DNA of 31,642 bases, taken from contig JAFADP010000055.1 of NCBI GenBank assembly GCA_023424785.1, forward strand, positions 1 through 31,642, in the 5' to 3' direction. Both the position numbers and the translations under genes were made by a program. How positions within the stretch are numbered: the stretch's first letter is position 1; each line of letters starts with the position of its first letter. The notes under the pieces were generated by a model. The model was given only the letters and a program-made list of their open reading frames with translations, was not told the DNA's origin and searched no databases. This DNA comes from Bacillota bacterium. Its GTDB lineage: Bacteria; Bacillota; Clostridia; Clostridiales; Clostridiaceae. Positions 1 through 9,177 of the stretch are shown here, in pieces.

Positions 1-1011
1 TTTTATAATCATGCTTTTTGCACTAGGTTCTTCTTGAGTAAATAATTTTAATATTTCTATTTCATATTCTTTTGGCCCACTTTCATCAACTGTAGTTATT
101 ATTTTTGCTTTACCTAGTTTAATCTCATCTCTAAAACCTACTTTCATAGGCTCATTATTATTATAATCTTCTATTGCTTCTTTATTACACCCAAAAATTC
201 CACATTGAGTATTCTTATCTATAGTTCCAATTGGATTTTCTTCTTCTATAAATACACCTCTTAATTCTCCTGGAGAACCTTTTTCTCCCTTTTTAACACT
301 TATTATAGAAGACTCTAGTATATCTCCCTTTCCAATTGAAAATAATTTATTTGTATCACCATCTGTTACTGGATGACCTAAGGCACCAAACTTGCCACTT
401 TCTGAATCATAAAAGGTTAATGTTCCTACACCTGAAGTAGAATCTCTTACCCAAATTCCTAATTTATATTTATCATTTTCTTCTTTTATAGGGCATATTT
501 CTTTAGTTATAATAGTATTATCTCTGCTTATTTCAAGTTTAATAGTATTTGATTTACACTTTTCTATTTTAGATATTAAATCTTTACTGGTTTTTACCTC
601 TTCATTATTTACTTTTGTAATTAAGTCCCCTATTTCTATTCCACCTTTTTGAGCTGGACTTTCATCTTTTCCATCCCTTGTAACAACTTCAGAGTAACCA
701 ACAACTAATACACCATTGCTCGAAAGTCTTACTCCAACGCTATTTCCACCTGGAGTTACATAAATATCGTCGACTTTATGCAAAGCTATAGTTTTAACAG
801 GAATAATACCTAATAAATTCACCTTCATTTTGTTATTATTTTTATTATATGAAAGTGTATTTAATGGTCCTACATCAATTGACATAACTTCTATATCTTT
901 TGAGCTATATAGATAATCTGGAACATTATTTAAAGTAATATAACTAAGTAAAGTAAGAACCAAGATTGGAGTAATAATTACTATAATCCACTTAAATAAT
1001 TTTTTCTTCAT
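1..1011 (-). CDS. spoIVB: SpoIVB, sporulation signalling serine peptidase (3' end beyond the window)
   Basis: SpoIVB is the forespore-made S55-family serine peptidase that crosses to the intermembrane space and triggers processing of pro-sigma-K. 337 codons are visible. There is an N-terminal membrane anchor (about residues 4-26), a PDZ domain in the middle, and the S55 peptidase region. The catalytic His sits in GALGHPVTDGDT (H213) and the catalytic Ser in PSAKSMIIK (S333), a few residues before the edge. Family members have over 400 residues, so perhaps 50-90 are missing. ATG at 1011 is preceded by AAAGGAGG at 1021-1028. It lies downstream of recN but is separated by a strong terminator and has its own sigma-G-like promoter. 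In Bacillus the next gene is spo0A. Family assignment is secure. Confidence 0.95.
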   Translation of the reverse strand, partial: MKKKLFKWIIVIITPILVLTLLSYITLNNVPDYLYSSKDIEVMSIDVGPLNTLSYNKNNNKMKVNLLGIIPVKTIALHKVDDIYVTPGGNSVGVRLSSNGVLVVGYSEVVTRDGKDESPAQKGGIEIGDLITKVNNEEVKTSKDLISKIEKCKSNTIKLEISRDNTIITKEICPIKEENDKYKLGIWVRDSTSGVGTLTFYDSESGKFGALGHPVTDGDTNKLFSIGKGDILESSIISVKKGEKGSPGELRGVFIEEENPIGTIDKNTQCGIFGCNKEAIEDYNNNEPMKVGFRDEIKLGKAKIITTVDESGPKEYEIEILKLFTQEEPSAKSMIIK

Positions 1012-1039
1012 GCATTATCTCCTCCTTTGCTTCTAACTT

Positions 1040-1069
1040 TAAATTGCCCCTTATGCAATTTTTATATGC
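1040..1069 (-). promoter_or_regulatory. Sigma-G-like promoter of spoIVB
   Basis: Read on the minus strand, GCATA (1069-1065) is followed after exactly 18 bases by CAATTTA (1046-1040). The B. subtilis sigma-G consensus is roughly GHATR-N18-CATNHTA; the -35 fits fully and the -10 has one mismatch. It lies 28 bases upstream of the ATG and downstream of the recN terminator. Forespore control of spoIVB is established in Bacillus; use of this site here is inferred. Confidence 0.6.
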
Positions 1070-1101
1070 TATTGTTTCTTTTCTATAAAAGACAAAAATT
1101 A

Positions 1102-1140
1102 AAAAAATAAAATCACATATGGTATGTGATTTTATTTTTT
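1102..1140 (-). terminator. Terminator of the nusB-recN cluster
   Basis: A perfect 18-bp inverted repeat (1102-1119 with 1123-1140) with a 3-base loop, A-rich on one arm and T-rich on the other, so it can work in both directions. It begins 17 bases after the recN stop and separates recN from the spoIVB promoter. Confidence 0.88.
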
Positions 1141-1156
1141 CCTTTTATTCAATTAG

Positions 1157-2860
1157 TTATGTATTAACGGAACACTTTATTTCATTTTTTTTCTTTTCTG
1201 AAAGATTATACATTTCTCTCACATTTAATTCTGTTGCTTCTGTAACTTCATTTCCACCCATCATTGTAGCTACTTGTCTAATTTTTTCGTCTTTATTTAA
1301 AATTGATATTTTCGTAAATGTTTTATTATCTTTAATTTCCTTAGATACAAAGTAATGATAATCTGATAGTATTGCTATTTGAGGAAGATGAGTTATACAA
1401 AGTACTTGATGACCTAATGATAATTCATACATTTTTTCTCCAATTCTTTTTGCAACTACTCCACTTACACCAGTATCAATTTCATCAAATATTAATGTAG
1501 ATATTCCATCTTTAATTGCAAATACACATTTAAAGGCAAGCATTATCCTTGATAATTCTCCACCTGATAGAACCTTTTCTAATGGCTTAACAGGCTCACC
1601 AGTATTTGTAGATATTAAGAAACTTACTTCATCAAAACCATTTTCATTATAAACATCACAAAAATCTACTACTATTTCCATAGTTGATTTTTCAAGACCT
1701 ACATATGATAGTTCTTTAAGAAGCTTATTTTTTAAAACTTCACTTGCTTTAGTTCTTATATTATGAAGTACTAATCCTACCTTCTTCATATCTTCTAGAA
1801 TTTTATTTTTTTCTTGTTCTAATTCATTTAAAATTTCCGTTGCATTTATAAGCTCATTATATTCTAATTTTAGCTTGTTTAAATACTCTATAATTTCTTC
1901 TACTGAATTTCCATACTTCTTCTTATATCCATTAATCTCATATATTCTTTCATTAATTTTTGATAATTTATTTTCATCATATACAGTTTCTTCTGCAATA
2001 TCACGAAGTTCTCTTGAAGCTTCTTCTATATTATAATATGCTTCTTCTATAATAGCTCTTTTACTTGCAACAGCTTGTGAGTTTGATTCAACAGAAGATA
2101 ATTCTGAAATTACTTTTGATAATGACTCTACTACAGAATTTCCATCATCTCTAGAGTTTAATAAATAACAACTTGTTGTAATAGATTTATTTATTTTTTC
2201 AGCATTATAAAGTAAGTTATACTCATCTTTTAACTCTTCTTCTTCCCCAGCTCTTAAATTACCTTTTGATATATCATCTATTTGGAACTTTTTGTAATCA
2301 ATAAGTTTATTTCTATCTTCGTTTCCATTTAACTTAGAAATTCTAGCTTTAACTTCATTTAGTTTTTCTTTTAATGCATTAAATTCATTTAATGGTTCTT
2401 TAAGTTCATCACCTATAAAATTATCTAAATAGTTTATATGATTGCTTCTATCAAGTAAAGCTTGATTTTCATGTTGACCATGAATATCTAGTATTTTTCC
2501 ACGAATTTTTTTTAGTTGAGAAACTATTAAGCTTTTTCCATTAACTTTAACTATAGTTTTACCACTTAAGGATGTTTCTCTACTTATTATTATAAGATCA
2601 TCATATTCTATATCTAATTCATCTAATATCTTTTCAACCATTTTATTATCTATAGTAAAAATAGCTTCTACATAAGTTCTATTTTCACCAGTTCTAATTA
2701 ATGATTTAGAAAATTTTCCACCTAAAACATAATCAATAGCATCAATAAGTATTGACTTACCTGCCCCTGTTTCACCTGATAAAATATTAAATCCTTCGCT
2801 AAATTCTACTTTTATCTCTTCAATTAAAGCAAAATTTTTAATATTTATTTGAATTAACAT
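1157..2860 (-). CDS. recN: DNA repair protein RecN
   Basis: RecN is an SMC-like ATPase recruited early to DNA double-strand breaks, where it helps assemble recombination centres. The 567 residues match family length. The N-terminal half-ATPase has Walker A GETGAGKS (29-36). A long charged coiled-coil fills about 150-370. The C-terminal half has the ABC signature LSGGELSR (near 430) and Walker B LIFDEIDTG (near 460). Start ATG 2860 follows the purine-rich run GAGGTGGAGG. It lies 18 bases downstream of argR, in the order argR-recN-spoIVB shared by many endospore formers, and is the last gene before a strong terminator. Confidence 0.97.
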   Translation of the reverse strand: MLIQINIKNFALIEEIKVEFSEGFNILSGETGAGKSILIDAIDYVLGGKFSKSLIRTGENRTYVEAIFTIDNKMVEKILDELDIEYDDLIIISRETSLSGKTIVKVNGKSLIVSQLKKIRGKILDIHGQHENQALLDRSNHINYLDNFIGDELKEPLNEFNALKEKLNEVKARISKLNGNEDRNKLIDYKKFQIDDISKGNLRAGEEEELKDEYNLLYNAEKINKSITTSCYLLNSRDDGNSVVESLSKVISELSSVESNSQAVASKRAIIEEAYYNIEEASRELRDIAEETVYDENKLSKINERIYEINGYKKKYGNSVEEIIEYLNKLKLEYNELINATEILNELEQEKNKILEDMKKVGLVLHNIRTKASEVLKNKLLKELSYVGLEKSTMEIVVDFCDVYNENGFDEVSFLISTNTGEPVKPLEKVLSGGELSRIMLAFKCVFAIKDGISTLIFDEIDTGVSGVVAKRIGEKMYELSLGHQVLCITHLPQIAILSDYHYFVSKEIKDNKTFTKISILNKDEKIRQVATMMGGNEVTEATELNVREMYNLSEKKKNEIKCSVNT

Positions 2861-2878
2861 TCCTCCACCTCTAATTCC

Positions 2879-3328
2879 CTAAGAAATAAATTTATTAATT
2901 ATACCAATTAACTCCTCTGCACCTTCATCACTTCTCATTAATATAAATATTGTATTATCGCCAGCAATTGTACCTGCAATATCAGATATATCTAAGCTAT
3001 CAATAGCTTCTGCAACAGGTGCTGCACCTGCTGAAATTGTCTTTACTACAATAAACTTATCAACTTTTTCTATTGATAAAGTAAAATTTGATAAAATAGT
3101 AGATAAATTATCTGAAATATTTATTGTCTTAGTTTCTGGAGCTTTATATATATATTTTCTATTTTCATCTTGCATTTTTATAAGTCTTAATTTTTTTATA
3201 TCTCTAGATACTGTGGCTTGAGTTACTTCAAAACCTTCTTCTCTTAAAGCTTCTGCAAGTTCATCTTGTGTTTCTATATCTCTCTTTTCAATTATTTCCA
3301 AAATCTTCATGTGTCTCTTAGATTTCAT
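2879..3328 (-). CDS. argR: Arginine repressor ArgR (AhrC family)
   Basis: Hexameric transcription factor that binds ARG boxes with L-arginine as co-repressor. With the chosen start it has 149 residues, the usual length. A winged helix at the N-terminus contains the recognition segment TVSRDIKKLRL. The C-terminal oligomerisation and arginine-binding domain contains GTIAGDNTIFIL and DEGAEEL. The frame opens at a TTG at 3340, but ATG 3328 is better because GGTGG (3333-3337) lies 4-5 bases before it. It sits between nadK and recN. Its targets are not visible in this window; no arginine genes are present. Confidence 0.95.
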   Translation of the reverse strand: MKSKRHMKILEIIEKRDIETQDELAEALREEGFEVTQATVSRDIKKLRLIKMQDENRKYIYKAPETKTINISDNLSTILSNFTLSIEKVDKFIVVKTISAGAAPVAEAIDSLDISDIAGTIAGDNTIFILMRSDEGAEELIGIINKFIS

Positions 3329-3341
3329 ATATACCACCAAC

Positions 3342-4175
3342 TTACTGTCTTGAATTATTAAGAATTTTTGCTCTTAACATTTTAAAATAATCGTAATCAT
3401 TAAATAAAAGCAATTCAACATGTTTTTCTGCTCTACTTACAGTTATACATACCTTTTGTTCAACTGCAGTTGCTTTTTGACCATCAATTGTTAAGTAAAT
3501 TTCCTCTTCCCCATTTTCAGGTATTATTTCTACTAAACTTTCCCCACTTATTATCATAGGTTGCATACTTCTTGTATGAGGACAAATAGGTGTTAATGCT
3601 ATTAAATCTAAATTAGGATATATAAATGGTCCTCCTGCTGAAAATGAATATGCTGTAGAACCAGTTGGAGTTGATACTATAAACCCATCTCCTTTAAATG
3701 TAGAATATAACTTACCATCTACATAAATCTGAAATCTTACCATTCTAGATAAAGTACCTCTTGCAACGACAATATCATTTAATGCTACAAGTGAATTATT
3801 ATTATTTATTGTACAATTTAATAACATTCTTTTTTCTATTGTATATTCTTTATTCTTAATCTTATTTAAAGCATTGTCAATTTCCGAAATATCTATACTT
3901 GATAAAAAACCTAAATTGCCTATATTTATTCCAAAAATAGGGCAATTTATGGTTTTTTTACTCATTTCTCTTGCTACATTTAAAAGTGTTCCATCTCCAC
4001 CTAAAACTATTAATAAATCTAAAGAATTAGTAAAATTAACTTTACTACTTTCATATGAGTTAAACACAACTATTTCTTCTAAAGTAAAAGCACTATTAAA
4101 TTTTTCTTTAACCTTATTTAAAATTTTATTATCTTTATCCTTAGAAGGATTTATAGCTATACCTATTCTTTTCAT
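3342..4175 (-). CDS. nadK: NAD kinase
   Basis: ATP (or polyphosphate)-dependent NAD kinase, the source of NADP in the cytoplasm. 277 residues, normal for the family. It shows the hallmark GGDGTLL (59-65), the downstream ND motif in ALNDIVVARG, and the TPTGSTAYSFSAGGP substrate-binding segment. Start ATG 4175 has GGGGG 6 bases upstream. It lies between tlyA and argR. In B. subtilis the tlyA homologue yqxC lies directly next to ahrC, so nadK here is a clostridial variation of the cluster. Its stop is only a few bases before the argR reading frame, consistent with a shared transcript. Confidence 0.96.
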   Translation of the reverse strand: MKRIGIAINPSKDKDNKILNKVKEKFNSAFTLEEIVVFNSYESSKVNFTNSLDLLIVLGGDGTLLNVAREMSKKTINCPIFGINIGNLGFLSSIDISEIDNALNKIKNKEYTIEKRMLLNCTINNNNSLVALNDIVVARGTLSRMVRFQIYVDGKLYSTFKGDGFIVSTPTGSTAYSFSAGGPFIYPNLDLIALTPICPHTRSMQPMIISGESLVEIIPENGEEEIYLTIDGQKATAVEQKVCITVSRAEKHVELLLFNDYDYFKMLRAKILNNSRQ

Positions 4176-4192
4176 ACTATTCCCCCTAATCC

Positions 4193-5002
4193 CTAGATTT
4201 CTGTATGTGAAGCTTCTACAACCTTATCTATATCTTCCTTTGTAAAAGTTGTTTCTCTTGTAGTATCCTTTGTAAAGTAAACTAAGTATTCAATATTTCC
4301 TTCTGGACCTTTTATTGGAGAATAACTTAACCCTAATACTACTAAATTATTTTCTAATAAAAAGTCTACTATTTTATTAACAACTTCCTTATGAACATTT
4401 ATATCACGAACAACACCTTTTTTACCTACTTTATCTCTTCCTGCTTCAAATTGTGGCTTAATAAGAGCTACAACTTCTCCAGTATTCTTTAAAAGGTTAA
4501 TAGTTGCTGGCATTATAGTTCTTAATGAAATAAAAGATACATCAATAGATGCAAAATCTAAAAGTTCTCCTATATCTTCTGGTGTTACATATCTTATATT
4601 TGTTCTTTCCATACAGACAACTCTTTCATCGCATCTAAGTTTCCATGCAAATTGTCCATATCCTACGTCTACTGAAAATACTTTTTTTGCTCCATTTTGT
4701 AACATGCAATCAGTGAATCCGCCAGTAGATGCTCCTATATCCATACATACCTTATCTTCTAAACTTATTGGATATGTATTCATAGCTTTTTCAAGCTTTA
4801 ACCCTCCACGACTAACATATTTTAGCTTTTCACCTTTATATTCAATATTAGCGCTTACAGGAACCTTTTCTCCAGCCTTATCTACTCTTTGACCATTAAC
4901 AAATACTTCACCTGCCATAATGCAAGTTTTTGCTCTTTCACGAGAAGTTATTATTCCTCTATTAACTAATAATATATCAAGTCTCTCTTTTTTTTCTGAC
5001 AT
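4193..5002 (-). CDS. tlyA: TlyA-family rRNA 2'-O-methyltransferase
   Basis: TlyA proteins methylate ribosomal RNA cytidines at the ribose; in mycobacteria this governs capreomycin sensitivity. The old name haemolysin A is misleading. About 269 residues: an N-terminal S4 RNA-binding domain (RLDILLVNRG...VFVNG) and an FtsJ-like methyltransferase fold with SAM motif DIGASTGGFTDC and a conserved LIKPQFE. The frame opens upstream at 5020, but ATG 5002 is preferred because AAGGAG lies 7 bases before it. That ribosome-binding site is formed by the last codons of dxs (AAG GAG TAA), so the two genes are probably translationally coupled. The exact methylated base in this organism is unknown. Confidence 0.92.
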   Translation of the reverse strand: MSEKKERLDILLVNRGIITSRERAKTCIMAGEVFVNGQRVDKAGEKVPVSANIEYKGEKLKYVSRGGLKLEKAMNTYPISLEDKVCMDIGASTGGFTDCMLQNGAKKVFSVDVGYGQFAWKLRCDERVVCMERTNIRYVTPEDIGELLDFASIDVSFISLRTIMPATINLLKNTGEVVALIKPQFEAGRDKVGKKGVVRDINVHKEVVNKIVDFLLENNLVVLGLSYSPIKGPEGNIEYLVYFTKDTTRETTFTKEDIDKVVEASHTEI

Positions 5003-5006
5003 ATAA

Positions 5007-6875
5007 TTACTCCTTATCATTATACATACTTAATACAGTCTGTATAATACCTTCTTTATCTAAAAGATTTTCTTTATAAATAATATCTACAGAAGATTGT
5101 TCTATAAACTTATCCTCATAAGCTAATATTTTCATTTTACCTTTAAAGTTATTTTCATTTAAACACTCTAAAATTGAAGTTCCAAGACCTCCATGTTTCA
5201 TATTATCTTCAACTGTAATAATATTAAACTTATCATTAATTAATTGCTTTATAAGTTCAACATCAATAGGCTTTATAAATGTTGCATTAATTAAGCTTAC
5301 ATTAATATTTTTACTTTTTAATTCTTCTAAAGCCTCAAGAGCAAACTGAACAGTTTTTCCACATGCAATAATAGCTAAATCTTTTCCTTCATTTAGAACT
5401 TCCCATTTTCCTAATTTAATATCTTTAATTGGACATAAATTATTTAATTTATCTCCACCTCTTGGATATCTTATAGCCACAGGACTTTTCTTTTCTATTG
5501 CCCATTTTAATAAAGGTTCTACTTCACCTAAACACTTTGGTGCTACTATAGTCATATTAGGCATCATAGATAAATAGGAAATATCTAATATTCCTTGATG
5601 TGTTTCTCCATCTTCTCCTACTACCCCTGCTCTATCTATAGCAAATACTACAGGTAGATTTTGTATACAAACATCATGTACAACTTGATCATAAGCTCTT
5701 TGAAGGAATGTAGAATATACTGCAAAAACTGGTTTTAAATTATCTGCTGCCATACCTGCTGCAAGTGTTACTGCATGTTGTTCTGCTATACCAACATCAA
5801 AAAATCTCTTAGGGAATTTAGTTGCAAATTCTTTTAATCCAGTTCCATCTGGCATAGCTGCTGTAATTCCCACTATGGATTTATCATCTTTAGCTAAATT
5901 AATTAATGCATCTCCAAATGATTTTGAGTAATTTGGTTTACCTCCTGTATATGGCTCTCCACTTTCTAAATCAAAAGGAGTTACTCCATGATATTTAGAA
6001 GGACTTTTTTCTGCAAATTCATATCCCTTACCTTTTTTTGTTATAGTATGAACAATTACAGGTCCGTCTATTTTCTTTACCATATTAAAAACTTCGTTCA
6101 TTAATTTTATATTGTGTCCATCTATAGGTCCTATATATTTTATACCCATATCTTCAAACAACATAGAATTTACAAATAATCTCTTTACTCCATCTTTAAA
6201 TTTTGTCATAGATTTTAAAGTGACTTTTCCAATATCTGATTTCTTTAATGAACTACTAATATCAGTTTTTAATCTATTGTATTTAGGTTTCATTCTTAAT
6301 TTATTTAAATAATTTGATAATCCACCTACATTCTTAGCAATAGACATTTGATTATCATTTAATACTACTACTAATTTTGTTTTGTTAAATCCAACATCAT
6401 TTAAAGCTTCAAAAGCCATTCCACCTGTTAATGCTCCATCTCCAATTACAGCAATAACATTATAGTCCTCACCTTTAATATCTCTAGCTCTTGCCATACC
6501 TAATGCTGCTGAAATAGATGTGCTACTATGTCCTGTATCAAATACATCATATTTACTTTCACTTCTCTTTGGGAATCCACTTAAGCCACCTTTTTGTCTT
6601 AGATTTTTAAAATCTTCTTTTCTACCAGTTAGTATTTTATGTACATAACTTTGATGACCTACGTCCCATATAATCTTATCTTTTTCTATATTAAAACTTT
6701 TAAAAAGACTTAATGTTAGCTCTACAACACCTAAGTTTGAAGATAAATGTCCCCCTGTGCTAGATACACTTTCTATAAGAAACTCTCTAATTTCCTCTCC
6801 CAGCTCTATTAGATTCTCATTGTTTAAGTTCTTAATATCCTTTGGGAAATTCATATTTTCTAAATAATTGCTCAT
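5007..6875 (-). CDS. dxs: 1-deoxy-D-xylulose-5-phosphate synthase
   Basis: Thiamine diphosphate enzyme that condenses pyruvate with glyceraldehyde 3-phosphate, the entry step of the MEP isoprenoid pathway. 622 residues, full length. Visible are GGHLSSNLG with the conserved H43, GHSSTS, the ThDP/metal motif GDGALTGG (145-152) followed by LNDN (172-175), and DRAGVVGEDGETHQG of the pyrimidine-binding domain. It follows ispA by 19 bases, so precursor synthesis and prenyl chain elongation share an operon. Its 3' end supplies the ribosome-binding site of tlyA. Confidence 0.97.
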   Translation of the reverse strand: MSNYLENMNFPKDIKNLNNENLIELGEEIREFLIESVSSTGGHLSSNLGVVELTLSLFKSFNIEKDKIIWDVGHQSYVHKILTGRKEDFKNLRQKGGLSGFPKRSESKYDVFDTGHSSTSISAALGMARARDIKGEDYNVIAVIGDGALTGGMAFEALNDVGFNKTKLVVVLNDNQMSIAKNVGGLSNYLNKLRMKPKYNRLKTDISSSLKKSDIGKVTLKSMTKFKDGVKRLFVNSMLFEDMGIKYIGPIDGHNIKLMNEVFNMVKKIDGPVIVHTITKKGKGYEFAEKSPSKYHGVTPFDLESGEPYTGGKPNYSKSFGDALINLAKDDKSIVGITAAMPDGTGLKEFATKFPKRFFDVGIAEQHAVTLAAGMAADNLKPVFAVYSTFLQRAYDQVVHDVCIQNLPVVFAIDRAGVVGEDGETHQGILDISYLSMMPNMTIVAPKCLGEVEPLLKWAIEKKSPVAIRYPRGGDKLNNLCPIKDIKLGKWEVLNEGKDLAIIACGKTVQFALEALEELKSKNINVSLINATFIKPIDVELIKQLINDKFNIITVEDNMKHGGLGTSILECLNENNFKGKMKILAYEDKFIEQSSVDIIYKENLLDKEGIIQTVLSMYNDKE

Positions 6876-6894
6876 ATATTAATTTCCTCTTTCT

Positions 6895-7761
6895 CTAGTA
6901 TTCTCTTTCTAATAAACTTAAAGTTAATTCTTTTAAGTAAGAAGTATCCTCTTTAATAGAATCTAATAATGCAATACTTTCTAATGTTAAGTTCTTACAT
7001 AGTTTCTCACATTGTTCTAATCCATACATTGTTATAAAGTTGCATTTATTTAAATCTGCATTTATTTTCTTTCCTAACTTTTCTGTAGTACTTGTTATAT
7101 CTAAAATATCATCTTTTATTTGGAATGCTAATCCTAACTTTTTCCCAAATAAATTAAGTTTTTCTATATCTTCCTCTGGTGCATTTGCAAGTAATGCGCC
7201 TGAAACTATTGAAGCTCTTATAAGCTCACCTGTTTTCTTTAAATGCATATATTTTAATTCATCTTCTGAAATTTCTTTCTTACCTTCATTTATAATATCA
7301 ACTACTTGACCACCAATCATTCCTTCTGGCCCTGCAGCCATTGCTATTTCTCTTGATGCTTTTAAAGCAGCTTCTCCATTTTCTAATGAATAATTCATCA
7401 TTAATATCATAGCTTCATTTAATAATGCATCTCCTGCAAGAGTTGCAATTGCATCTCCAAAAACTTTATGGTTTGTTGGCTTTCCTCGTCTTAGATCATC
7501 ATTATCCATAGCTGGTAAATCATCATGTATTAATGAATATGTGTGAATCATTTCAATAGATGCAGCCATTGGCAAAATTTCTTTATATGATTTTTTGTAT
7601 ATATAATATACAAGAAGCATAAGTATTGGTCTAATTCTTTTACCACCAATATTTAAGCTATAGCTTTGTGCCTCATAAATTACTTTATTATAAGATCCTC
7701 TATTTTCAAAATACTCTTGTAGATATGATTCAATATCACTTTTACAATTATTTATTTTCAT
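6895..7761 (-). CDS. ispA: Farnesyl diphosphate synthase (polyprenyl synthetase family)
   Basis: Head-to-tail condensation of isopentenyl diphosphate with allylic diphosphates to give farnesyl diphosphate, used for undecaprenyl carrier and quinone-type lipids. About 288 residues. It has both Asp-rich motifs: DDLPAMDNDDLRRG (first) and QIKDDILD (second). The start is uncertain: ATG 7761 is chosen, with GGAG 3 bases before it, but an in-frame GTG at 7770 is possible and has a similar GGAG. Either start overlaps the 3' end of xseB by 14-23 bases, implying coupled translation. Product chain length cannot be read with certainty, but size and context fit IspA. Confidence 0.93.
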   Translation of the reverse strand: MKINNCKSDIESYLQEYFENRGSYNKVIYEAQSYSLNIGGKRIRPILMLLVYYIYKKSYKEILPMAASIEMIHTYSLIHDDLPAMDNDDLRRGKPTNHKVFGDAIATLAGDALLNEAMILMMNYSLENGEAALKASREIAMAAGPEGMIGGQVVDIINEGKKEISEDELKYMHLKKTGELIRASIVSGALLANAPEEDIEKLNLFGKKLGLAFQIKDDILDITSTTEKLGKKINADLNKCNFITMYGLEQCEKLCKNLTLESIALLDSIKEDTSYLKELTLSLLEREY

Positions 7762-7972
7762 TTTCTCCACTAAACTCCACTTCTTTTTCCTCTTTTATAA
7801 TAGAAATCTTTCCTTCTAATGTATCAAGAGTTTTATATAACTTATTAATTAATTTAACTCCTTCTTCATAAGCTTTCATAGATTGTTCTAAGTCTAAATT
7901 ATTCTCCTCTAAAGAGGATAATATATTTTGAAGTTTTGATAACATTTCTTCGTAGCTTTCTTTTTTAGCCAT
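7748..7972 (-). CDS. xseB: Exodeoxyribonuclease VII small subunit
   Basis: XseB binds in several copies to the coiled-coil of XseA to form exonuclease VII, a single-strand-specific DNA nuclease. 74 residues, typical, predicted to be two helices, with the family pattern SYEEMLSKLQNILSSLEE and LEQSMKAYEEGVKLI. ATG 7972 is preceded by AGGAGG at a 4-base spacing. It starts 8 bases after xseA ends and overlaps ispA at its own end, an arrangement also found in Bacillus. Confidence 0.95.
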   Translation of the reverse strand: MAKKESYEEMLSKLQNILSSLEENNLDLEQSMKAYEEGVKLINKLYKTLDTLEGKISIIKEEKEVEFSGENENK

Positions 7973-7980
7973 AATTCCTC

Positions 7981-9177
7981 CTATTCCTTAGGAATAAACT
8001 TTCCTTTTACTTCTCCATCTTTTACTGTAATTATAATATTTTTTTCTTCTTTGAGTTTTTCTATGCTACTAATGGTTTCATTTTCATCTTTTATTATAGC
8101 ATATCCTTTATTAAGTAGGTTAATTGGATTATTGGCTATTAATAAATTATTTATATTACTTAATTTTTCTTTTTCTAATTTTATCTTTGAAAGAATATTT
8201 TTCTCTAGTAAATTTTTTAAGTTATCTATTTCTAAATAACAATTTGCTATTTTACCTTGAGGAGATTGTAATCTTAGCATATTCTCTAATGAATTAACTC
8301 TTAATCTTTCTGTAGTTAATAAAGTGTTAATCTCCTTTTTAAGATAATCTTTATATCTATCTATTTTAAGATATAACTCACTTTCTAAAGGTACTGCCAT
8401 TTCTGCACCTTGTGATGGTGTAGCTGCTCTTGCATCTGCAACAAAGTCTGAAATAGTATAATCTACTTCATGACCTACTGCAGAAATTATAGGTATTTGA
8501 GATTTAAAAATTTCTATTGCAAGTTCTTCTTCATTAAAGTTCCAAAGTTCTTCAATAGAACCTCCTCCTCTACCTAAAATAATTACATCAACACTTTTTT
8601 TCTTATTAAAATATTTAATACCATTAATTACGGTTTTATATGCATTAGCTCCTTGAACTTGAGCTGGATATAAAACTAAATCAACTAATGAATTACGTCT
8701 TCTAGAAACATTTATAATATCTCTTATAGCAGCTCCAGTTTCAGACGTAATTATTCCTATTCTTTTTGGATATTTTGGTATAGGCTTTTTCATATCCTCA
8801 TCGAAATATCCTTCTTTATTAAGTCTTTCCTTAAGCTTTTCAAACTTTAAGAATAAGTCTCCTGCACCTTCTTTTTCAAGAGTGTTTACATATAATTGTA
8901 GAGTTCCATTTGCAGGATAAATAGAAACTCTACCATTTATTATAACACTCATTCCTTCTTCTAGTTTAAAGTCTAAACTTATAGCGTTTCCTTTAAACAT
9001 AACAGCATTTATTTTTCCATTTTCATCTTTTAAGGAAAAATAAATATGCCCACTAGAATGATATTTTAAATTAGAAATCTCTCCTTTTACAGAGAGATTA
9101 GTTAATATAAAATCATTATCAATAATTTTCTTTAGATAATTTGTAACCTCACTTACAGATAATGTTTTAATCTTCAT
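7981..9177 (-). CDS. xseA: Exodeoxyribonuclease VII large subunit
   Basis: Catalytic subunit of exonuclease VII. 398 residues, slightly short for the family (about 400-450). The N-terminal OB-fold DNA-binding domain occupies about 1-100 (LSVKGEISNLKYHSSGHIYF is characteristic). The catalytic region includes GIITSETGAAIRDI, HEVDYTISDFVADARAATPS and GRGGGSIEELWNFN. A helical part near 260-340 would hold XseB. The start ATG 9177 overlaps the end of folD by 11 bases. Confidence 0.96.
   Translation of the reverse strand: MKIKTLSVSEVTNYLKKIIDNDFILTNLSVKGEISNLKYHSSGHIYFSLKDENGKINAVMFKGNAISLDFKLEEGMSVIINGRVSIYPANGTLQLYVNTLEKEGAGDLFLKFEKLKERLNKEGYFDEDMKKPIPKYPKRIGIITSETGAAIRDIINVSRRRNSLVDLVLYPAQVQGANAYKTVINGIKYFNKKKSVDVIILGRGGGSIEELWNFNEEELAIEIFKSQIPIISAVGHEVDYTISDFVADARAATPSQGAEMAVPLESELYLKIDRYKDYLKKEINTLLTTERLRVNSLENMLRLQSPQGKIANCYLEIDNLKNLLEKNILSKIKLEKEKLSNINNLLIANNPINLLNKGYAIIKDENETISSIEKLKEEKNIIITVKDGEVKGKFIPKE

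Noticed and set aside
1119..1355. 78-residue plus-strand frame over the recN end
   Set aside because: Begins inside the terminator stem and runs antisense to recN; not coding-like.
7040..7309. 89-residue plus-strand frame opposite ispA
   Set aside because: Antisense shadow of a well-conserved gene, no ribosome-binding site.
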